DNA from: DAIDKA01 sp036267975
GTDB taxonomy: Bacteria; Pseudomonadota; Gammaproteobacteria; Steroidobacterales; Steroidobacteraceae
Length of the DNA stretch: 64,000 nt
NCBI GenBank assembly: GCA_036267975.1
Contig: DATAVA010000012.1
Coordinates: 137,475-201,474 of the forward strand
Direction: 5' to 3'
The notes below the pieces were generated by a model that was given only the letters and a program-made list of their open reading frames with translations, did not search any database and was not told the DNA's origin. The translations under genes were made by a program, and so were the position numbers. Below are positions 34,141-41,226 of this stretch, piece after piece; the first letter of the stretch is position 1; every line of letters begins with the position of its first letter.

Positions 34141-35066
34141 TTCAGGTGCTGCTCGTTGGCGGGCAAGGCGTCGATGTCATCGACGATGAGCGTGCCGCTG
34201 CCTTCATTGGTAAACACCTCACCGAGGATGCCTTCGGGTGAGGCGTAGGACACCACGTGCACACGCCGTACGCCGCCCTTGAGGGCGTTTTCGATGGCGC
34301 GCGCCTTGGGCAGCATGCCATCGCTGAGGCTTCCGGACTCGCGCAGCTTCTGCAGCCCCTCGAGGTCGGTATACGAAATCAGTGAGCCCGGATCCTCCAG
34401 GCGCTCGAGTATGCCCGGTGCACCGGTGCACAGAATCAGCTTTTCGGCCGTCAGCGCGGCGCCGATCGCGGCGGCCACGGTATCCGCGTTGATATTCAGG
34501 AGGGTGCCATGCTCGTCGGCCGAGAGCGGGCTGATGACCGGCAGGTAGCCGTCATCGAGCAGGTTGCGGATGGGCGTCGTGTCGATGCGATCGATGTCGC
34601 CGACCAGGCCGTAATCGACCAGTTCGCTGCTGCCTTCGAGCTTTACCGGGTGACGCCTGTGCGCCTGCACCAGGCCCGCATCGACACCGCTCAAGCCCAC
34701 CGCCTGCACGTCCAGTTCACGGCAGATCGCCAATATGCGGGTGTTGATCAGACCGTTGAGTACCATGGAGGTGACCTCGATGGACTTCTCATCCGTCACG
34801 CGTCGGCCCTGCACCATGTGCGCCTTCACGCCCATGGCCTCGGAGACTTCGGTGACCTGCGGGCCACCGCCATGCACCATCACCACGCGTACGCCCATGT
34901 AGTGGAGGATGCTGATCTGCTCGATCAGCGACTGCGTCAGCGCGGCATTGCCGAATACGCCGCCGCCGGCCTTGATCACGAAAGTCTTGCCCTTGTACAT
35001 GCGGATGTAGGGCGCGGCGCTGCGGAGCGCGCGGATGGCGGCCGTCTGATCGGTCCGATGCATCAT
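34137..35066 (-). CDS. argB: N-acylglutamate kinase (ArgB)
   Basis: 309 residues from ATG 35066, which overlaps the argF' stop and has GAGGAG ten bases upstream. Phosphorylates N-acetyl- (or N-succinyl-) glutamate. Amino acid kinase fold: FVIKAGGGVFGN near 29, VMVHGGGPQVTEVSEAMGV near 62, and SDGMLPKARAIENALKGGVRRVHVV near 255. There is no fused acetyltransferase domain, unlike the Xanthomonas ArgB/NAGS fusion. Bacteroides ArgB works on succinylglutamate, so the acyl group is open here. The long upstream frame was trimmed. Confidence 0.93.
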   Translation of the reverse strand: MMHRTDQTAAIRALRSAAPYIRMYKGKTFVIKAGGGVFGNAALTQSLIEQISILHYMGVRVVMVHGGGPQVTEVSEAMGVKAHMVQGRRVTDEKSIEVTSMVLNGLINTRILAICRELDVQAVGLSGVDAGLVQAHRRHPVKLEGSSELVDYGLVGDIDRIDTTPIRNLLDDGYLPVISPLSADEHGTLLNINADTVAAAIGAALTAEKLILCTGAPGILERLEDPGSLISYTDLEGLQKLRESGSLSDGMLPKARAIENALKGGVRRVHVVSYASPEGILGEVFTNEGSGTLIVDDIDALPANEQHLK

Positions 35067-36073
35067 CACTTCTGGTCTCCTCGTAGCATTTTGTATAGCA
35101 CCGCGATCTGCACGACCAGGCGGTTGTGCGCCTCGTGCTGCACGATGCTGCGGGGTCCGTCCAGCACTGCGTCGGCGACGGCGGTATTGCGTCGCACCGG
35201 CAGGCAGTGCATCAGGCGGCAGGCCGGATCGGTGGTGTCGAACCAATGGTCGGTCACGCACCAGTCGGTGAGCGCTGCACGCAGCCGCGCATCGGCCTGC
35301 GCATCCCCGTAGCAATCCGTGGCGCCCCATTCCTTGGCGTAGATGATCTGTGCGCCTTCGAGCGCCTCGCGTCGATCGGTGCTCTCGCGCACGGAACCGC
35401 CGGAGGCGCGCGCCGCACGCCGCGCCTTGTCCATGATCGGCCCCGGCAGCGCGAAGCCTTCGGGCCGCAGCACCGTGACGTCCATGCCACGCATAGCCGC
35501 CATGTGCAGCGCGGTGGCCGGCACTGCCAGCGGCAGTGCGCGCGGATGCCACACCCAGGACAGCACGAAGCGTCCCTGGCGCGGCACCTGGACATCATCC
35601 ATGGTCTTCCAGTCCGCCAGCGCCTGACAGGGATGACTCATGGCGGACTCGAGATTGATCAGCGGCTTGTCGATGAGCTGCGCCATGGCGCTGAAGGTCG
35701 ACTCGGACAGATCCGCTTCCAGGTTCTTGCCGTCGGCAAAGGCACGGATCCCCAAGGCATCGCAGTAGGAGGCGAGCACCGGCAGGCCTTCGCGCACATG
35801 TTCGGCGGCTGCACCATTCATCACCGCGCCGAGCTTGGTCTCCATCTGGTAGGTGCCCTGGCCGGGCGTGATGACGAAGGAGCTGCCGCCGAGGCGCGCC
35901 ATGCCGGCCTGCATGGAGGCGAGCGTGCGCAGCGAGGCATTGAAAAAGAGCAGGCCGAGGATCTTCCCGGCCAGCGCCTGCGGCTCGGGTCGATCCTGCA
36001 GGCGCTGCGCCAGCGCCAACAGATCGACGATGTGTTCGCGGCTGAAGTCCGCGAGATCCAGGAAGCGCTTCAT
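35066..36073 (-). CDS. argF': N-acylornithine carbamoyltransferase (ArgF', acetyl or succinyl)
   Basis: Transfers a carbamoyl group to N-acylornithine instead of ornithine. 335 residues. FFNASLRT (43-50) binds carbamoyl phosphate, HPCQ is at 147-150, and HCLPVRRN at 289-296. Segments WHPRALPLAVPATAL and IIYAKEWGA follow the acetyl/succinyl-ornithine family and not OTCase. Aligned from memory to Bacteroides fragilis succinylornithine carbamoyltransferase, numbering matches without gaps through residue 95. At the specificity position (Pro90 there, Glu92 in the Xanthomonas acetylornithine enzyme) this protein has Ala90, and at the Trp75 position it has Tyr75. It overlaps argD and argB by four and one bases. 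Confidence 0.88.
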   Translation of the reverse strand: MKRFLDLADFSREHIVDLLALAQRLQDRPEPQALAGKILGLLFFNASLRTLASMQAGMARLGGSSFVITPGQGTYQMETKLGAVMNGAAAEHVREGLPVLASYCDALGIRAFADGKNLEADLSESTFSAMAQLIDKPLINLESAMSHPCQALADWKTMDDVQVPRQGRFVLSWVWHPRALPLAVPATALHMAAMRGMDVTVLRPEGFALPGPIMDKARRAARASGGSVRESTDRREALEGAQIIYAKEWGATDCYGDAQADARLRAALTDWCVTDHWFDTTDPACRLMHCLPVRRNTAVADAVLDGPRSIVQHEAHNRLVVQIAVLYKMLRGDQK

Positions 36074-37251
36074 TTGGTAAGGCTCAGCAGCGCGGCCCGC
36101 AACAGATCGACATGCTCTTCCTTGAGAATGAAGGCCGACAGCAGCCGCAGCACGTTCGGGTCGCCGCTGGTGCCGACCAGAATATTGCGCGCGAGCAGTT
36201 CACGCTGAATATCCTTGGCGGGACGGCTGGTGCGCAACCCCGTCAGATGCCCCGCGCCCTGATGTCCGGTCACCGGCCCGACGATGCAGGTCTTGCGGAC
36301 ATACGCGCTGACGCGTCGCACCTGTTCGAGCAGATGCTCCGACTCGATGGCCTCGATGACGGCCTCGATGGCCGCGCAGGCCAGCGGCCCGGCACCGAAA
36401 GTCGTGCCCAGCGCATCCATCCTCACGGCCGCGGCGACCTTGTCGGACATCATCAGGGCCGCGCAGGGGAAGCCGTTGCCCAGCGCCTTCGCGGTGGTGA
36501 TCATGTCCGGGGTGACGCCATACATGTTGGCGGCAAACGGATAGCCGGTACGACCGACTCCACACTGCACTTCATCGAAGATCAGGACGGTGCCGGTGGC
36601 ATCGCAGCGCTGGCGCAGGGCCTTGAGGTATTCCGCACCCACATCGAAGGCACCGCCGACACCCTGCACCGGCTCAACGACGACGGCCGCGGTGCGCTCG
36701 GTGATCTCGCGGCTGATTCCCGGGAGGTTGTCGCGCGGGATGAATTTCACATCGAAGGGCGTACGCGGAAAGCCGTACCAGGTCTGCGCGGCGCCCCAGG
36801 TGAGCGCGCCGGCGGCGGCGGTGCGGCCATGGAAGCCGTGTTCGAGCGCCACCACTTCGCTGCGGCCGGTCATGCGGAACGCCATCTTCAAGGCGTTCTC
36901 ATTTGCCTCGGCGCCACTGTTGATGAAGAACACCGTGTTAAGGCCGAGGCCCGCGAAGCGCACCAGCCGGTCCGCCGCGCGCAGGCGCACGTCCATGGGC
37001 ACCGCATTGCTCTGGAACTGGCAGGAACGTGCCTGCTCGGTCACCGCCCGGGTCCAGCCCGGATGACCGTAGCCGAGCGCCGCCACGGCATGACCGCCGT
37101 ACAGGTCCAGCACGCGGCGCCCATCGCGGGTGTTCAGCCAGACGCCTTCCGCCGAAACCAACGGCAGCGGGTACTGGGCAAAGACCTGTGCCAGATGATC
37201 CGGCAGGCTGGGCGGGGTGACGGGAGCGGAAAGGGCCGTATGTGCGTTCAT
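36070..37251 (-). CDS. argD: Acetyl/succinylornithine aminotransferase
   Basis: PLP enzyme that converts N-acyl-glutamate semialdehyde to N-acylornithine. 393 residues from ATG 37251. Visible landmarks: LDLYGGHAVAALGYGHPGW, FINSGAEANENALKMAF, EHGFHGRTAAAGALTWG, LIFDEVQCGVGRTG, and the PLP lysine in TTAKALGNGFPCAALMM. The frame upstream of 37251 is not family sequence and overlaps argC. It sits between argC (10-base gap) and argF' (ATGA overlap). Confidence 0.94.
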   Translation of the reverse strand: MNAHTALSAPVTPPSLPDHLAQVFAQYPLPLVSAEGVWLNTRDGRRVLDLYGGHAVAALGYGHPGWTRAVTEQARSCQFQSNAVPMDVRLRAADRLVRFAGLGLNTVFFINSGAEANENALKMAFRMTGRSEVVALEHGFHGRTAAAGALTWGAAQTWYGFPRTPFDVKFIPRDNLPGISREITERTAAVVVEPVQGVGGAFDVGAEYLKALRQRCDATGTVLIFDEVQCGVGRTGYPFAANMYGVTPDMITTAKALGNGFPCAALMMSDKVAAAVRMDALGTTFGAGPLACAAIEAVIEAIESEHLLEQVRRVSAYVRKTCIVGPVTGHQGAGHLTGLRTSRPAKDIQRELLARNILVGTSGDPNVLRLLSAFILKEEHVDLLRAALLSLTK

Positions 37252-37261
37252 GATTTCTCGA

Positions 37262-38329
37262 TTAGGTCCAACCTGGCGCCGGTGCCAGCAGGCCGCTGGT
37301 CTCGGGCAGGTCAAACAGCCGGTTCATCCATTGCACGGCGCCGCCGGCGGCACCCTTGGTGAGATTGTCGACCACGCACATCACGGCGACAGTGCGGCCA
37401 TTGGCCACCGCCGACAGGTGCGCGTAGTTACTCGTGGCCACGTTCTTCACGCGCGGTGCCGATTCGAGCACGCGCACGAAAGGCGAGTCCGCGTAGAACT
37501 GCCGCAATACCTCGAGCACCTGCGTCGTATCGCGGGCGGACGTGAGGGTTCCCTGCACCGTGACATGGATGCCGCGGGCGTACGGTCCGGAGTGGGGCAC
37601 GAAGGCGAAATCCGCCTCGACCCCGGATGCTGCCAGCGCGCAGGCCGTCACCTCGGGCGCATGCCGATGCGCCAGTGCGTTGTAGGCATACAGGTCGCTG
37701 TGCCGCATGGGATGGTGCGTACCCTCGACGGGCTTGCGCCCCGCGCCGGTGCTGCCGGTGACACCACTGACGAACAGCGTCGGCGTCACCAGCCCGAGCT
37801 TCAGCAACGGCACGCTGGCGAGCAGCATTGCGGTGGAAAAACACCCCGGGTGCGCCACATGCCGCGTGGGCGCCCGCGCCAGATGTTCGGGGAGCGCACA
37901 GGTGAATTCGCTCAAGCGCCGCGGCGCCCCGTGGGCGTGCCTGTACACCTTCTCATAGGCCGCTGCGGTGGCGAAACGAAAGTCAGCCGAAATGTCGACC
38001 ACGCGCGGCGCGTTGCCGGCGTCGCTGGCGATGTTCAACAGTGAATCGATGAGCGCGGCCGCGGCGCCGTGCGGTGCGGCGCAGAATATCGCTGCCTGCG
38101 GCAGCTCGCGCAGCAGCGTCTCGATCTGCGCCCGGGACTGGAAGCGGGTCTCGGGCCAGGTGCTGGCCAGATGTCCGAAGGCCTTCGCCACCGGCGCGCC
38201 CGGCTGGCTTTCGGAGAGGACACCGCCGAGCTTGAAATGCGGATGGGCGGCCAGCAGCCGCAGCAGCTCGCCCGCCACATAACCGCTGCCGCCCAGCACC
38301 ACCGCGGGAATGGACTGCGACGTATTCAT
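37262..38329 (-). CDS. argC: N-acyl-gamma-glutamyl-phosphate reductase
   Basis: 355 residues. Rossmann motif VLGGSGYVAGELLRLLAAHP at the N-terminus, the nucleophile Cys in HPGCFSTAMLL near 153, and SGVTGSTGAGRKP plus a late THHPMRHSDLYAYN. It reduces acylglutamyl phosphate to the semialdehyde with NADPH. The length and motif spacing match type 1 ArgC. Its start overlaps the stop of the P-loop gene (ATGA), arguing that the P-loop gene is part of the same pathway. Confidence 0.95.
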   Translation of the reverse strand: MNTSQSIPAVVLGGSGYVAGELLRLLAAHPHFKLGGVLSESQPGAPVAKAFGHLASTWPETRFQSRAQIETLLRELPQAAIFCAAPHGAAAALIDSLLNIASDAGNAPRVVDISADFRFATAAAYEKVYRHAHGAPRRLSEFTCALPEHLARAPTRHVAHPGCFSTAMLLASVPLLKLGLVTPTLFVSGVTGSTGAGRKPVEGTHHPMRHSDLYAYNALAHRHAPEVTACALAASGVEADFAFVPHSGPYARGIHVTVQGTLTSARDTTQVLEVLRQFYADSPFVRVLESAPRVKNVATSNYAHLSAVANGRTVAVMCVVDNLTKGAAGGAVQWMNRLFDLPETSGLLAPAPGWT

Positions 38330-39435
38330 TTGGTGCCGGTGGGTGCGAGGCTTGCCGGCGCGTCATTCGCCGCATCCGACACGGTCGTCTTCAGCCCCAG
38401 GTACTTGATGAGATGATCGCCCAGCGCGGCACCATTGCCCAAGGCATTGAAGGCCGCGACTTTCATCTGCTCTTCGATGATCTGTACGCCCACTGCGTTA
38501 TCGGTGGACGGGCCCGTCACCACGCACGGGTCGATCCCGAAGCGCTCGCGCAGCAAGGTCACGCCGCCCCAGGCGGCCACCGGATCGTTGGCCGACAACA
38601 CGACACCGGTGAGAGCGGCCCGGATATCGGCGCATTCCAGGATCGAGTCCACGCCGTAGGCGCCCAGCAGGCCATCGCCCAACTCGAACACGATCACGTC
38701 AGGCTTGTTGGCGGCAAGCTCCGTGAGCATGGTACGGGTCAGCGCCGGACCGTTGGCGCGCGTGGTCGTCACGATGCCCAGATCCGTGAAAATGAGGGAA
38801 TTGCGCGCACCGGCATCCTCCATCGCGAGAATGTCGCGACGCAGGGATACGCCGGTGGCCTTGAACGCATCGATGGTCAGGCCGCGATGGCGCATGCGAC
38901 TGATGATGGCGCAGGCGGCGGCCGTCTTGCCGGCCTCCATGCAGGTGCCGGCCAGTGCAATCACCGGCACGCCGGCGGTATCGAGCTTGCTGTTCTGATC
39001 GAGTTTGCGGTCCCCGACGCGCGCCGGTATGCCGATGCGCTCGCCCAGGTACGGAAAGGTCAGTACACCGCCAAGCACGCGGCAGTCGAAGGGTTTGCCC
39101 TTGTCCGGGTTGGCCGAATCGCACACGCCGAGCACGCCGCCAATGTTCAGCATCTGGATGATGTCGCCCGGTTTGACGCTGTCCGGGATGTGCCCGGAAT
39201 AGCCGAACAGCGCCTTGCGATGACCGAGTGCGCCGATGACGACATCACCCTTGCCGACCTTCGCCATGCGGCCGCTGGTGAGCTCGAGGGTGTTGTAGTT
39301 GGCCTTGTTGGTCAGCACTTCAACCACCACGACGACGCCTTCCTCGGCCGGAATATCCGGCGAAATGCGCACTTCACGCGCCAGTCCGCAGGCCTGGGTG
39401 ATCGAGGCGATCTTGTCGACGACGACGCTTCTCAC
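38326..39435 (-). CDS. P-loop protein of DUF1611-like type inside the arginine operon
   Basis: 369 residues from GTG 39435 (AGGAG eight bases upstream). Residues 1-145 form a beta-rich domain (EVLTNKANYNTLELTSGRM, GYSGHIPDSVKPGDIIQML). From about 155 a P-loop NTPase-like domain follows, with GTCMEAGKT (163-171), AFKATGVSLRRDILAMEDAGA (190-210) and VFELGDGLLGAYGVDSI (249-265). The two-domain layout resembles DUF1611/dethiobiotin-synthetase-like proteins, but I could not confirm the family. It lies between argG (29 bases) and argC (four-base overlap), so an arginine role is inferred. DgcN, a DUF1611 protein, has been reported to N-acetylate D-glutamate, which makes an acylglutamate-forming role conceivable but unproven. 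Confidence 0.55.
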   Translation of the reverse strand: MRSVVVDKIASITQACGLAREVRISPDIPAEEGVVVVVEVLTNKANYNTLELTSGRMAKVGKGDVVIGALGHRKALFGYSGHIPDSVKPGDIIQMLNIGGVLGVCDSANPDKGKPFDCRVLGGVLTFPYLGERIGIPARVGDRKLDQNSKLDTAGVPVIALAGTCMEAGKTAAACAIISRMRHRGLTIDAFKATGVSLRRDILAMEDAGARNSLIFTDLGIVTTTRANGPALTRTMLTELAANKPDVIVFELGDGLLGAYGVDSILECADIRAALTGVVLSANDPVAAWGGVTLLRERFGIDPCVVTGPSTDNAVGVQIIEEQMKVAAFNALGNGAALGDHLIKYLGLKTTVSDAANDAPASLAPTGTK

Positions 39436-39464
39436 TGGGGCGACTCCTTAAAGGGTTGTTGGGC

Positions 39465-40688
39465 TCAGGCGCCCTGGCCGGCGCGGCGGTGGAAGACACC
39501 GGTCAACGACACGATCTTCGAAAAGCCAAGGGCGTCCGTTGCGGTCCACTCGCCGACCGCCTCGCCATAGACGCCGCGCGAGGCGGCCATCAGCGAGAAC
39601 CGCGAATCGACGCCTTCGACGAACAGGCTCCCCGGCCGCATCAGCACGTGCACGTCGCCGGTAACGCGGGCCTGCGAGTTCACCAGCAGCGCCTCGATGT
39701 CGCGGCATACCGGGTCGAGCAGCTGACCCTCGTGCACGAGATCCCCGTAGGGATTGGCGACCAGCTCCTTGATGCGCTGCTGGCGCGCGGTCAGCACCAG
39801 TTTTTCAAGCTCGCGGTGCGCCGTCAGTAAGGTCTCGGCGGCCGGGGCCTCGAAGGCCACGCGGCCCTTGGTGCCGATGATGGTGTCGCCCAGATGCACG
39901 CCGCGGCCGATGCCGAACTTTGCACCGATGATCTCCAGCTCCTCGATCAGCGTCACCGGGTCGAGCTTGCGACCGTCGAGCGCACTCGGGATGCCCTTCT
40001 CGAAACTGATGGTGTGTCGCTCGGGCGCCTGCGGCTTCGTGAAGGCATCGCGCGAAAGTACCCAGGCCTCATCCGGAATGCTGCCATGGGAGTTGAGCGT
40101 TTCCTTGCCGCCGATCGTGACGCCCCACAGGCCGCGGTTCACCGAATAGGCCGCGCCCCAGGGCGGCACGGGGAGCTTGCGTGCCTCGAGGTAAGCCAGT
40201 TCATCCTTGCGCTGGAAAGCATGATCACGCACGGGTGCGAGCACGGTGAGTTCCGGCGCGAGCGTGCGCAGCGCGACTTCGAAGCGCACCTGGTCATTAC
40301 CGGCCGCCGTACAGCCATGCGCGATGGTGTTGGTGCCGAGCTTGCGGGCCATGAGCGCGATGGTCTGAGCCTGCATGACGCGCTCGGCGCCCACGCACAG
40401 CGGGTACAGCTGGCCGCGACGCACATTGCCCATGATCAGGAAGCGCAGCACCTGCTCGAAATAGTCGGCACGCGCATCGACGGTGTGGTGTTCGATCGAG
40501 CCCAGCGCGCGCGCGCGGGAGGCCAGTGTGCCGGCTGTCGCCGCGTCGATGCCGCCGGTATCGACCGTCACCGTGATGACGGGCCGGCCGGTGTTCTGTG
40601 CCACCCACGGCACCAGGAAGGAGGTGTCGAGCCCTCCTGAATAGGCGAGAACGATGGGCTCGGCACCCTTGGAAACTGAATTGGTCAT
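39465..40688 (-). CDS. argG: Argininosuccinate synthase
   Basis: Condenses citrulline with aspartate using ATP. 407 residues with the N-type ATP pyrophosphatase loop VLAYSGGLDTS at 13-23, IAHGCTAAGNDQVRFE near 118, and WGVTIGGKETLN and GRGVHLGDTIIGTKGR in the synthetase domain. No frame damage is visible. It is the first biosynthetic gene after argR, six bases downstream of it. Confidence 0.96.
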   Translation of the reverse strand: MTNSVSKGAEPIVLAYSGGLDTSFLVPWVAQNTGRPVITVTVDTGGIDAATAGTLASRARALGSIEHHTVDARADYFEQVLRFLIMGNVRRGQLYPLCVGAERVMQAQTIALMARKLGTNTIAHGCTAAGNDQVRFEVALRTLAPELTVLAPVRDHAFQRKDELAYLEARKLPVPPWGAAYSVNRGLWGVTIGGKETLNSHGSIPDEAWVLSRDAFTKPQAPERHTISFEKGIPSALDGRKLDPVTLIEELEIIGAKFGIGRGVHLGDTIIGTKGRVAFEAPAAETLLTAHRELEKLVLTARQQRIKELVANPYGDLVHEGQLLDPVCRDIEALLVNSQARVTGDVHVLMRPGSLFVEGVDSRFSLMAASRGVYGEAVGEWTATDALGFSKIVSLTGVFHRRAGQGA

Positions 40689-40694
40689 GATTTT

Positions 40695-41174
40695 CTAGAC
40701 TCTGAAGTTCGAGCGGAGGCGCGCGATGAGCTGCGCCTGGGCAGGCTCACCGTTGGTGGCGACGAAAATGGTGTCGTCGCCGGAAATGGTACCCACGACC
40801 TCGGGCCATTCGGCCTTGTCGATGGCGACGGCAACGCTGGCGGCTGCGCCGATCGTGGTCTTCACCACGGTCAGACAGGTTCCGGCGGCGAGGATCTGGC
40901 GCACGAACTGCGCCAGCGCGCCGAAATCGCCATTGGCGCGGGTGATCTCATCGGGTGGCATGACATACCGGCCAGCCGCCTTCAGCACCCCCAGATCGCG
41001 CAGGTCACGACTGATCGAAGACTGTGTCACCGCAAAGCCATCGCGCTGCAGCATATGCACGAGGTCGCCCTGCTTATGCACGAAGGCACCGCGCAGAAGG
41101 CGCACGATGGCATTGCGGCGGTCAAATTGCTGGGTATCGGAAAGCACGGCCCGGCCTGCTGCATAAAGTTGCAT
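40695..41174 (-). CDS. argR: Arginine repressor ArgR
   Basis: 159 residues as written. The N-terminal winged helix (RRNAIVRLLRGAFVHKQGDLVHMLQRDGFAVTQSSISRDLRDLGVLKAAGRYVMP) has the SSISRDL recognition segment. The C-terminal arginine-binding/hexamerisation domain contains GTISGDDTIFV. Represses arginine genes when arginine is high. The ATG at 41174 lies inside the apparent operator/promoter, so a GTG at 41147 is an alternative start that would leave room for a leader. It heads the arginine operon, implying autoregulation of the whole pathway. Confidence 0.93.
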   Translation of the reverse strand: MQLYAAGRAVLSDTQQFDRRNAIVRLLRGAFVHKQGDLVHMLQRDGFAVTQSSISRDLRDLGVLKAAGRYVMPPDEITRANGDFGALAQFVRQILAAGTCLTVVKTTIGAAASVAVAIDKAEWPEVVGTISGDDTIFVATNGEPAQAQLIARLRSNFRV

Positions 41175-41180
41175 GCATTA

Positions 41181-41194
41181 TGCATATAAATGCA
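41181..41194. promoter_or_regulatory. Candidate ARG box (ArgR operator), TGCAT-type
   Basis: TGCATATAAATGCA is an imperfect palindrome with the ARG-box layout (5-bp half-site, four A/T bases, 5-bp half-site), differing from the canonical TGAAT-WWWW-ATTCA by one base per half-site. Further TGCAT half-sites overlap toward argR (TGCATGCATTATGCA at about 41170-41184), so two stacked boxes are possible. It lies directly upstream of argR, where ArgR would block its own operon. Confidence 0.6.
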
Positions 41195-41226
41195 GGAGGG
41201 TCAAGGGCACCGAGCGCAGGCCGCAA

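Noticed and set aside
35067..35552. N-terminal extension of the argB frame
   Set aside because: The extra sequence lies inside argF' and does not resemble ArgB; ATG 35066 has a ribosome binding site.
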